Assembly (NCBI GenBank): GCA_027659245.1
Contig: JAQDPW010000026.1
Location: forward strand, 1-33,942
Length of the DNA: 33,942 bases
Source of the DNA: Streptococcaceae bacterium AM104-57
Lineage (GTDB): Bacteria; Bacillota; Bacilli; Lactobacillales; Streptococcaceae
Direction of reading: 5' to 3'
Both the position numbers and the translations under genes were made by a program. This document shows positions 18,332 through 24,573 of this stretch, one piece after another. Position 1 is the first letter of the stretch. Every line of letters starts with the position of its first letter. Below the pieces are notes generated by a model. That model saw nothing but the letters and a program-made list of their open reading frames with translations. It made no database searches and had not been told where the DNA came from.

Positions 18332-19111
18332 ATGACAAAACACATTCAATGGAACGGAACACTTTCACAAGAAGGATATGACATTTTAAAAGGTGAGGGC
18401 GGATGTATCGTTTGTCCTACAAAAGTTGGTTACATCATCATGACTAGCGATAAGGATGGTCTTGAACGTAAGTTTGAAGCCAAAGAACGTAACCGTAATA
18501 AACCAGGTGTGGTTCTCTGTGGTAGCATGGATGAGCTTCGTGCTTTAGCACAACTTAACCCAGAAATTGAAGCCTTCTACCAAAAACATTGGGATGAAGA
18601 CATTCTTCTTGGTTGTATCCTTCCTTGGAAACCAGAAGCCTTTGAAAAACTCAAAGCATACGGTGATGGCCGTGAAGAACTGATGACTGACGTGCGTGGT
18701 ACTAGCTGTTTTGTTATCAAGTTTGGGAAAGCTGGTGAACAATTGGCTGCCAAACTTTGGGAAGAAGGCAAGATGGTTTATGCCTCATCAGCTAACCCAT
18801 CTGGAAAAGGAAACCGTGGTAAGGTAGAAGGTATCGGAGAACGTATCGAAGGAGCAGTAGATCTTGTCATTGAAGCAGACGACTATGTGGCATCTATCCA
18901 GCCTGACAAAACGATTGAAACACGCTACGAGCAAGGCGTGATGGTCTCTATGGTCGATAAGGATGGCAAACTCATCCCAGAACAAGGAGGAGCTCGCTCA
19001 ACTTCACCAGCTCCAGTTGTAATTCGCAAAGGGCTTGACATTGATAAGATTATGATGCATTTATCAGATACCTTTAACTCATGGGACTACCGTCAAGGTG
19101 AGTATTATTAG
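18332..19111 (+). CDS. Sua5/YciO/YrdC-domain protein
   Basis: A 259-residue protein with a YrdC-like domain, the fold that binds nucleotide and double-stranded RNA in threonylcarbamoyl-AMP synthases. The N-terminal GGCIVCPTKVGYIIMTSD (23-40) corresponds to the usual PTDTVYGLG loop but differs from it. MVYASSANPSGKGN aligns with the conserved SSAN segment. The second part (about 205-259) has no family I recognise. Because the loop is unlike TsaC/Sua5, tRNA modification should not be assumed. It lies 27 bases after leuD and is probably the last gene of the leucine operon; a possible link to leucine tRNA sensing is speculation. GGAAA precedes the ATG. Confidence 0.75.
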   Translation: MTKHIQWNGTLSQEGYDILKGEGGCIVCPTKVGYIIMTSDKDGLERKFEAKERNRNKPGVVLCGSMDELRALAQLNPEIEAFYQKHWDEDILLGCILPWKPEAFEKLKAYGDGREELMTDVRGTSCFVIKFGKAGEQLAAKLWEEGKMVYASSANPSGKGNRGKVEGIGERIEGAVDLVIEADDYVASIQPDKTIETRYEQGVMVSMVDKDGKLIPEQGGARSTSPAPVVIRKGLDIDKIMMHLSDTFNSWDYRQGEYY

Positions 19112-19130
19112 GATGTAGAAGAAGTGAGGT

Positions 19131-19284
19131 TTATACTCTTCGAAAATCTCTTCAAACCACGTCAGCGTCGCCTTACCGTATATATGTTACTGACTTCGTC
19201 AGTTCTATCTACAACCTCAAAGCAGTGCTTTGAGCAGCCTGCGGCTAGCTTCCTAGTTTGCTCTTTGATTTTCATTGAGTATTA
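19131..19284. repeat. BOX element (A-B-C)
   Basis: This matches the pneumococcal BOX repeat: boxA begins TATACTCTTCGAAAATC and continues CCACGTCAGCGTCGCC. BoxB holds TGACTTCGTCA and a CTCAAAGCAGTGCTTTGAG hairpin. BoxC begins GCCTGCGGCTAGCTTCC and ends ATTTTCATTGAGTATTA. The terminal ATACTC and GAGTAT are inverted. It lies 20 bases after the YrdC-domain gene. Confidence 0.93.
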
Positions 19285-19681
19285 GTCATTATTGTAATAA
19301 GAGTGTGACATCTTTAAATTACTGAATAAGTTAGTAAGAAAGACGTTTTAGTTTAAGTCTCAATTTTAGAGAATGACTTTGGTTAAGCTGACTAAGACGA
19401 TAAAGTTTCTAAATTTATTTCTTTTATCAATCGTAACTAAAAATAACAGAGAACTTCTGAATTGATAAAAACAGATTTTTTAAAAGTATTCATACACAAT
19501 TAAAATCAAAGTTCATTTTTTGTTGATAGATGGCTTAAGAAATATCGTAATACAAGTATAAACTTTGAAATTTACCAGCCAATCAATGAACCATACTCTA
19601 TTCAGGGAAAGCAAGTAATGAGTTTTTAACAATAACTTTAATATGTTTGTTTATACAGTAACATTTCTCCTCTTTTTGATT
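19285..19681. other. AT-rich stretch without an intact gene
   Basis: No gene is visible in these 397 bases between the two BOX elements. One plus-strand frame is open from 19504 to a stop at 19627-19629 (41 codons, ending EPYSIQGKQVMSF) with protein-like composition but no start codon or ribosome site. It may be the 3' end of a lost gene. I recognise no family in it. Nothing else is seen. Confidence 0.3.
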
Positions 19682-19790
19682 TTATACTCTTCGAAAATCA
19701 AATTCAAACCACGTCAGCTTCGCCTTGCCGTACTCAAGTACAGCCTGCGGCTCGCTTCCTAGTTTGCTCTTTGATTTTCATTGAGTATTA
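19682..19790. repeat. BOX element lacking boxB (A-C form)
   Basis: BoxA (from TATACTCTTCGAAAATC) joins directly to boxC (GCCTGCGGCTCGCTTCC to TTGAGTATTA); no boxB unit is present. Orientation is the same as the first BOX about 400 bases upstream. It is downstream of the minus-strand cytolysin. Confidence 0.92.
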
Positions 19791-19845
19791 AATGAGTATT
19801 GAATTGAGATAAGTTGAGTTAATTGGATTAAGAACCTCAAAAAAA

Positions 19846-19885
19846 CAAAAAGGAAAGCATCTCATGAAAAGATGTTTTCCTTTTA
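19846..19885 (-). terminator. Terminator of the cytolysin gene
   Basis: AAAAGGAAAGCATCT (19848-19862) pairs with AGATGTTTTCCTTTT (19870-19884) with one G-T pair. Read on the minus strand the stem is followed by a T-rich run (complement of 19840-19850). It lies about 95 bases after the stop codon. Confidence 0.82.
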
Positions 19886-19978
19886 TTGTATAAGTTATCG
19901 AATAGAGTTATCTTAAATTCAGAAAGTTTCAAAAATGATATTTGATGAATAATGATACTCTACATTTTTACGATTTTA

Positions 19979-21682
19979 TTAGTTATTTTCAACTTGTTCA
20001 CTATATTTTGGTCTTAGTGTGGTTCCTGAATTGATAATAGTGCGTTTTTGAACTAAAGGCAATTCTGTACGATTATAAACTGTTCTCCAAGGTTCCCAAG
20101 CAAGACCTGTTTTTTCTTGAATTTTTACGCGAAGATTGCGAACATTTCCTCTAAATTGTAGTTCAGTTTGGAAACCAGCAGTTCTATTTTTTCCATTATC
20201 TTCCCATTCACGAGAGCGGATGCTTTCAATTCCATTTTCGTCATATGTGACTTCGTCCCAGTAAACGTAGTAACGAGCGATATATCCACCCTTATGTTGC
20301 AAATTGAGATATCCATTCTTGTAAGAGGTGATTTTAGTTTCAATATAATCAGTACTGTTTTGGATTGTTGCAACTTGATTATCTCTTAAAAAGGCAGTTT
20401 TATAAGAAATAGGGACTGCAGGATTTTGTGTACTAAAATTAGCTCCTTCTTGAATTAATTTTTTAAGATCCTCAGGTGTTCCAGTAACTACTCGAGCAGC
20501 GCCATCAGCATTACCTCCAACAATGACAGCTGTTACAGAAGTATTTTTTAAAACACGAGCCCATTCAGATTCAGGGTTAATAGGCACACCTTTAATGACA
20601 GCATTTATAGCTGCTTTAAGTTCTGTACTTGTACTTGTTGTTTCAAATTTAACATACATTTGACGGCCATAAGACATACTAGAAACATAAACAGGAGGTG
20701 TTTGTTCATCCAAACCACGATTTTGTAAATCGTTGACGGTTACATTATCACCAAAGACATCTCCAGGATTTTTTGGTGCATCAAAGTTAGCGGTAAAGTA
20801 AATTTGTTTAAAGTCGACAACTTCAATTTGTTTTTCACCTTTTTGTGCAGCTTCAAAGTCAATTTTTAAATCAACCCCAATTTTTTCAAAGTTGCTACCA
20901 AATTTTGCTTTTAGTTGATTCATACTATATGCTGAAGTAGAATCGTATTGCATACGGGCAGGTGCAGGATTACTTGATGCATAATTTGCATTCCATCTAT
21001 TTACCAGAGTGTTAATTCCTTCCTGCATACCACTGACTGTAGGATTTGCATCTGTATAACTATCTGCTCCAGCCATTCCTGGAAGGTCAACGCTGATTCT
21101 ACCCTGTTTTCTATCAATACTAACAAGTTGAGGTTTATTTTCTAATAACCCTTGATCTGCTCGGAACAAAGCGCCTAAGAAGATGTCGCTATTACCGTTA
21201 ATTGAAACATCAGCTGAATTATTAGAAATACTCTTTTTCACTTTTTCAATTACAACAAACTCATTTCCTTGTTGTTTTGAAGATGTATTTGAATAATTTT
21301 CGATTGCTTCACCTCTACGAGTTAAAATGTCAATTTTGTTGTAGTTTAATCCGAAAAGATATTTATTCAAGTCCTTATCTGCCTGGTTAGTAGATCTCAT
21401 GAGGTTTTCCATAACATCTGCTTTTGGTGCTTCAGTTACAGTAGTGGCATCTTTTTCTTCGGTTTTTGAATTGAGGTTTGGAGTATTTTCTTGTTCGTTT
21501 ACTGTAGGTTCTGTTTTTGGATTAGAACTACTTGAAATTGGGGTTTCAGTAGCTTTTACAGTATTATTTTGAATAATCGAAGCTGTACTTAATAAAAAAG
21601 TTGCAATAACTACACCACAGACACCAATGCTACGTTTTCGGATAGAATAACGAAAACCTTTTTCGAGATTATTTTGAATCAT
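19979..21682 (-). CDS. Cholesterol-dependent cytolysin, CD59-binding type, with YSIRK signal peptide
   Basis: A 567-residue secreted pore-forming toxin of the thiol-activated cytolysin family. The signal peptide has YSIRK (12-16) and a hydrophobic core, probably cut after VKA44. Residues 45-97 are a Thr/Pro/Glu/Asn-rich disordered extension. The four-domain core follows (QYDSTSAYSMNQLKAKFG, TPPVYVSSMSYGRQMYVKF). In domain 4, Y472-x-Y474, 14 residues, then R489-S490 exactly fits the Y-x-Y-x14-R-S CD59-binding signature known from intermedilysin, vaginolysin and lectinolysin. The undecapeptide (523-533) is EKTGLAWEPWR: no Cys, and Pro where pneumolysin has Trp. The cholesterol-recognition pair is T555-L556. 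AGGAG lies six bases before the ATG. The frame is intact. It is not pneumolysin/mitilysin (wrong motif, has a signal) and has no N-terminal lectin domain. Confidence 0.95.
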   Translation of the reverse strand: MIQNNLEKGFRYSIRKRSIGVCGVVIATFLLSTASIIQNNTVKATETPISSSSNPKTEPTVNEQENTPNLNSKTEEKDATTVTEAPKADVMENLMRSTNQADKDLNKYLFGLNYNKIDILTRRGEAIENYSNTSSKQQGNEFVVIEKVKKSISNNSADVSINGNSDIFLGALFRADQGLLENKPQLVSIDRKQGRISVDLPGMAGADSYTDANPTVSGMQEGINTLVNRWNANYASSNPAPARMQYDSTSAYSMNQLKAKFGSNFEKIGVDLKIDFEAAQKGEKQIEVVDFKQIYFTANFDAPKNPGDVFGDNVTVNDLQNRGLDEQTPPVYVSSMSYGRQMYVKFETTSTSTELKAAINAVIKGVPINPESEWARVLKNTSVTAVIVGGNADGAARVVTGTPEDLKKLIQEGANFSTQNPAVPISYKTAFLRDNQVATIQNSTDYIETKITSYKNGYLNLQHKGGYIARYYVYWDEVTYDENGIESIRSREWEDNGKNRTAGFQTELQFRGNVRNLRVKIQEKTGLAWEPWRTVYNRTELPLVQKRTIINSGTTLRPKYSEQVENN

Positions 21683-21746
21683 ATAAAGCTCCTAGTTTAT
21701 TATTTCATTTTATTATCTCTTGAACGCGCTTTCTCGGGATAAAAAT

Positions 21747-21775
21747 ATTCTAGCAGAAATAAAAATCTAATGCAA
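21747..21775 (-). promoter_or_regulatory. Cytolysin promoter
   Basis: On the minus strand the -35 is TTGCAT (21775-21770) and the -10 is TAGAAT (21752-21747), with a 17-base spacer ending in TGC, an extended -10. The leader is about 58 bases. Confidence 0.72.
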
Positions 21776-21786
21776 TCGTTTTCTTG
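21770..21786. promoter_or_regulatory. cre (CcpA) site over the cytolysin -35
   Basis: ATGCAATCGTTTTCTTG matches WTGNAANCGNWNNCWWW at 16 of 17 positions and covers the whole -35. This position predicts repression by CcpA in rich sugar. CcpA repression of intermedilysin is reported for S. intermedius, to my knowledge. Confidence 0.7.
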
Positions 21787-21788
21787 AT

Positions 21789-21820
21789 AAAATGGACATA
21801 TTTTTATATGTGTCCATTTT
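21789..21820. promoter_or_regulatory. Inverted repeat upstream of the cytolysin promoter
   Basis: AAAATGGACA (21789-21798) is inverted as TGTCCATTTT (21811-21820) around a 12-base AT-rich centre that is itself partly symmetric. It starts about 14 bases upstream of the -35 and could be an operator, or a bidirectional hairpin between the toxin and the mcrC remnant. Confidence 0.5.
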
Positions 21821-21840
21821 TAGAGTTTTATACTTTTTAG

Positions 21841-22672
21841 TGTAATTTCTCTCTCACTAGAGAGTTCACCCATGATAATCTCTCAACAAGTCGTGAAAAT
21901 GTGGCAGAAATCGCGCGAGTAACTCCATCTTATAAACTAGCTAATCGAGCCAAGATTATTCGAAGCAATCAAACAAAACCTCTTCGTCATGCCTACTTTC
22001 GAGAATACAGAAAGTTGCAAGAGCTTTGCCTGATGATCCTAAATAGAGAAAAGCATGGTTTAGGATACCAAGAGCAAAAAATCCATGGTATTCTTTTTGA
22101 TGTTGTCTGCCTTTGGGAAGAGGATGTTTATACCTTGTTGCCAAAAAATTTCATACATCCACGAAATAAGAATAAGACGGACGGTATTTCAGTATTTTCT
22201 AATCGTGAAAGAAAAGTATTTCCAGATTTTTATAGTGGATTGAAATAAGATATGAACAGAGAGATTAGGAAAGTCAAACTAATTTCTAGAAATATTTTTA
22301 GCAGTTATAGTGTACTGTTCTAGATTCAAACTACTATATCATCAAAACCATAAAATCGTACTAGATGCTAAATACAAAAAACTGGAATTGACTGAAAAGG
22401 GAATCAATCGTGAGGACTTGTTCCAGCTGATTTCTTATTCTTATATTTTAAAAGCTGAGCAGGCTGGGCTTGTTTTTCCGAGCAAAGAAAAGATAGTTGA
22501 TAATGAGATAGGTAAGCTAGCAGGTTATGGAGCCCTGTTGAAGAAATGGTCTATCCAAGTCCCTAGTCAAGCTGAAAGTTATCAAGATTTTGTCAGGAAG
22601 ATTGAGTCCTTTGAAAAAGTCTTTCTCGAAAATCTAGGTAGAAATTTAAAAGGTAAGACAAATTCAGGGTAA
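21841..22672 (+). pseudogene. mcrC: mcrC remnant (McrBC restriction subunit), split by a RUP element
   Basis: This is decayed sequence of the McrC-type subunit of a McrBC-like 5-methylcytosine restriction system. A frame without a start runs from 21841 (NFSLTREFTHDNLST) through RHAYFREYRKLQELCLMIL and LLPKNFIHPRNKNKTDG to VFPDFY. The RUP at 22231-22338 then breaks it. After the RUP it continues YHQNHKIVLDAKYKKLEL to the stop at 22670-22672; LDAKYK is a nuclease-type motif of this family. Removing the RUP with one TA copy joins DFY to HQNHK in frame. The 5' part is missing, there is an apparent internal deletion near 21880-21900, and no mcrB is found nearby. The two pieces could be miscalled as separate small proteins at 21901-22248 and 22310-22672. 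Confidence 0.82.
22231..22338. mobile_element. RUP element inserted in mcrC
   Basis: This 108-base element is bounded by TA dinucleotides (22231-22232 and 22337-22338). The ends are inverted: TATAGTGGATTGAA at the left, and TTCAAACTACTATA (22325-22338) at the right. The interior (GTCAAACTAATTTCTAGAAA) agrees with the pneumococcal RUP as I recall it. RUP is thought to be moved in trans by an IS630-type transposase, which uses TA targets. No transposase is in the window. Confidence 0.9.
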
Positions 22673-22737
22673 ATGTCTAGTTATCTCCTTGATCGAAAAT
22701 ACGAAACACGAACGTTATTTATTTTCGGACATAATAA

Positions 22738-22766
22738 TTGACAAAAAACGGACATTAATGTAAACT
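22738..22766 (+). promoter_or_regulatory. guaC promoter with CGGACAT repeats
   Basis: A perfect -35 TTGACA (22738-22743) and the -10 TAAACT (22761-22766) are 17 bases apart. CGGACAT occurs at 22726-22732 and again at 22749-22755 inside the spacer. Both resemble the PurR box (AWWWCCGAACWWT) imperfectly. Purine control is possible but unproved. Confidence 0.6.
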
Positions 22767-22842
22767 TGTTAGAGTAATTGTCTGGAAAAGACGAGGCTAT
22801 TCCTAACTTTAGGAAAGTCTAAAGAAGAGAAATGAGAGAAAT

Positions 22843-23826
22843 ATGTTAAACGAATTTCCAATCTTTGACTATGAAGATATTCAGCTAATCCCAAATAAGT
22901 GTGTCCTTCAAAGTCGAGCAGAGGCTGATACACATGTGACCTTGGGAAAACATACCTTTAAGTTGCCAGTTGTTCCTTCTAATATGCAGACTATCTTGGA
23001 TGAAGATGTTGCTGAACAACTTGCCAAGGGTGGCTATTTTTACATCATGCATCGTTTTGATGAAGAAGGACGCATTCCTTTTGTCAAACGTATGCACGAT
23101 CAGGGCTTGATTGCTTCAATCTCAGTAGGTGTTAAAGACTACGAGTATGACTTTGTTAGTCAATTAAAGGAAGATGCTCCAGAGTACATTACCATTGACA
23201 TTGCTCATGGTCATGCTGATAGCGTTATTTCAATGATTCAGCACATCAAGAAAGAATTGCCAGAGACTTTTGTCATCGCTGGTAACGTTGGGACTCCAGA
23301 AGCTGTGCGTGAACTTGAAAATGCTGGAGCAGACGCTACTAAGGTTGGAATCGGTCCAGGGAAGGTTTGTATCACCAAGGTCAAGACAGGTTTTGGTACT
23401 GGTGGTTGGCAGTTAGCGGCCCTTCGCTGGTGTGCTAAAGCTGCGCGTAAACCGATTATTGCTGATGGTGGTATCCGTACACACGGAGATATTGCCAAGT
23501 CAATCCGCTTTGGTGCAAGTATGGTTATGATTGGTTCTTTATTTGCAGGCCATATCGAAAGCCCCGGTAAAACTGTCGAAGTCGATGGTAAACAATTTAA
23601 AGAATACTATGGTTCCGCTTCAGAATACCAAAAAGGTGCCTATAAGAATGTCGAAGGTAAGAAAATTCTTCTTCCTGCCAAAGGACATTTACAAGATACC
23701 CTAACTGAGATGGAACAAGATTTGCAAAGTTCGATTTCTTATGCTGGAGGCCGAAAGGTAGCTGATCTTAGACATGTAGATTATGTGATTGTGAAGAACT
23801 CTATCTGGAATGGAGATGCTCACTAA
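22843..23826 (+). CDS. guaC: GMP reductase
   Basis: GuaC reduces GMP to IMP with NADPH, releasing ammonia, and so balances guanine and adenine nucleotides. The 327-residue TIM-barrel protein of the IMPDH/GMPR family has the catalytic-loop cysteine C176 in [19 protein letters not shown] and [16 protein letters not shown] also mark the family. The phosphate-binding part is followed by the active-site flap region [22 protein letters not shown]. There is no CBS domain pair, and the length is that of bacterial GuaC rather than IMP dehydrogenase. Its ribosome site is weak (GAGAAATGAGAGAA). It precedes xpt-pbuX, and all three genes act in purine salvage; the riboswitch between them may be reached by read-through from the guaC promoter. 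Confidence 0.95.
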   Translation: MLNEFPIFDYEDIQLIPNKCVLQSRAEADTHVTLGKHTFKLPVVPSNMQTILDEDVAEQLAKGGYFYIMHRFDEEGRIPFVKRMHDQGLIASISVGVKDYEYDFVSQLKEDAPEYITIDIAHGHADSVISMIQHIKKELPETFVIAGNVGTPEAVRELENAGADATKVGIGPGKVCITKVKTGFGTGGWQLAALRWCAKAARKPIIADGGIRTHGDIAKSIRFGASMVMIGSLFAGHIESPGKTVEVDGKQFKEYYGSASEYQKGAYKNVEGKKILLPAKGHLQDTLTEMEQDLQSSISYAGGRKVADLRHVDYVIVKNSIWNGDAH

Positions 23827-23834
23827 AAATATGA

Positions 23835-23902
23835 TTACTTATTTATGCCGCGAATTGGCGTGGCGTTTCTACAAGGTACCGTAAATACCTAACAATGAGT
23901 AA
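23835..23902 (+). ncRNA. Guanine riboswitch (purine aptamer)
   Basis: P1 is TTACTTATT (23835-23843) with AATGAGTAA (23894-23902). P2 is GCCGCG (23847-23852) with CGTGGC (23859-23864). GTTTCTAC (23865-23872) is the J2/3 core. P3 is AGGTA with TACCT around CCGTAAA, identical to the loop of the B. subtilis xpt aptamer. C23893 is equivalent to C74, the specificity base for guanine. The usual A21-U75 pair appears here as U-A, a covariation. It regulates xpt-pbuX. Confidence 0.92.
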
Positions 23903-23949
23903 GTCGAAGAGAAATAAAAGAAGCAGTACTATTTGTTTCTATGTTTCCG

Positions 23950-23976
23950 AGGGACTTGCTTTGTGAGTCCCTTTTT
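23950..23976 (+). terminator. Riboswitch-controlled terminator before xpt
   Basis: AGGGACT (23950-23956) pairs with AGTCCCT (23966-23972), then TTTTATTT. The antiterminator is AGTAAGTC (23898-23905), which includes the 3' strand of P1, with GACTTGCT (23953-23960); it excludes both P1 and the terminator. Guanine binding therefore turns the operon off. Confidence 0.88.
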
Positions 23977-23991
23977 ATTTCGGAGGTTATT

Positions 23992-24573
23992 GTGAAATTA
24001 CTAGAGGAACGTATTTTAAAAGATGGGAATATTCTAGGTGAGAATATTCTTAAGGTGGATTCATTCTTGACTCACCAAGTGGATTTTTCCTTAATGCGCG
24101 AGATTGGTCGCACCTTTGCAGAATATTTTAAAAATGCAGGTATTACCAAAGTCGTAACCATTGAAGCATCTGGAATTGCTCCAGCTCTATATGTTGCAGA
24201 ACAATTAGATGTACCTATGATTTTTGCTAAGAAGGCAAAAAATATTACCATGAATGAAGGAATTTTGACTGCTGAGGTTTATTCTTTCACTAAACAAGTT
24301 ACTAGTACCGTATCCATTGCAGGTAAGTTCTTATCTCCTCAAGATAAAGTATTAATTATTGATGATTTCTTGGCTAATGGTCAAGCAGCTAAAGGTTTGA
24401 TTCAGATTATCGAACAAGCTGGTGCTACAGTCGAGGCCGTCGGGATTGTGATTGAAAAATCTTTCCAAGATGGTCGTGAACTGTTAGAAAAATCAGGTCA
24501 TCAGGTAGTATCACTTGCTCGTTTAGAGCGTTTTGAAAATGGAAGAGTTATCTTCAAGGAGGCAGACATCTAA
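23992..24573 (+). CDS. xpt: Xanthine phosphoribosyltransferase
   Basis: Xpt converts xanthine and PRPP to XMP in purine salvage. The 193-residue product has the type I phosphoribosyltransferase PRPP loop [16 protein letters not shown] (118-133), preceded by the family N-terminus [20 protein letters not shown]. The frame is open to an ATG at 23941, but that ATG lies upstream of and would be read through the terminator hairpin. The GTG at 23992, five bases after GGAGG (23982-23986), matches the family start. pbuX starts inside the stop codon (TAATG), so the two are coupled. Expression is off when guanine is plentiful. Confidence 0.95.
   Translation: MKLLEERILKDGNILGENILKVDSFLTHQVDFSLMREIGRTFAEYFKNAGITKVVTIEASGIAPALYVAEQLDVPMIFAKKAKNITMNEGILTAEVYSFTKQVTSTVSIAGKFLSPQDKVLIIDDFLANGQAAKGLIQIIEQAGATVEAVGIVIEKSFQDGRELLEKSGHQVVSLARLERFENGRVIFKEADI

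Noticed and set aside
19979..21682. Pneumolysin or mitilysin
   Set aside because: Those lack a signal peptide and have the ECTGLAWEWWR undecapeptide. This protein has a signal and EKTGLAWEPWR.
21901..22248. A separate 115-residue protein starting at GTG
   Set aside because: The frame continues upstream without a start and ends inside the RUP. It is the middle part of broken mcrC.
22310..22672. A separate 120-residue protein starting at ATG 22310
   Set aside because: Its first residues are encoded by the RUP end, and the rest is the mcrC C-terminus.
23941..23991. xpt start at ATG 23941
   Set aside because: It lies ahead of the terminator hairpin with no ribosome site. The GTG at 23992 has GGAGG at the right distance and the family N-terminus.
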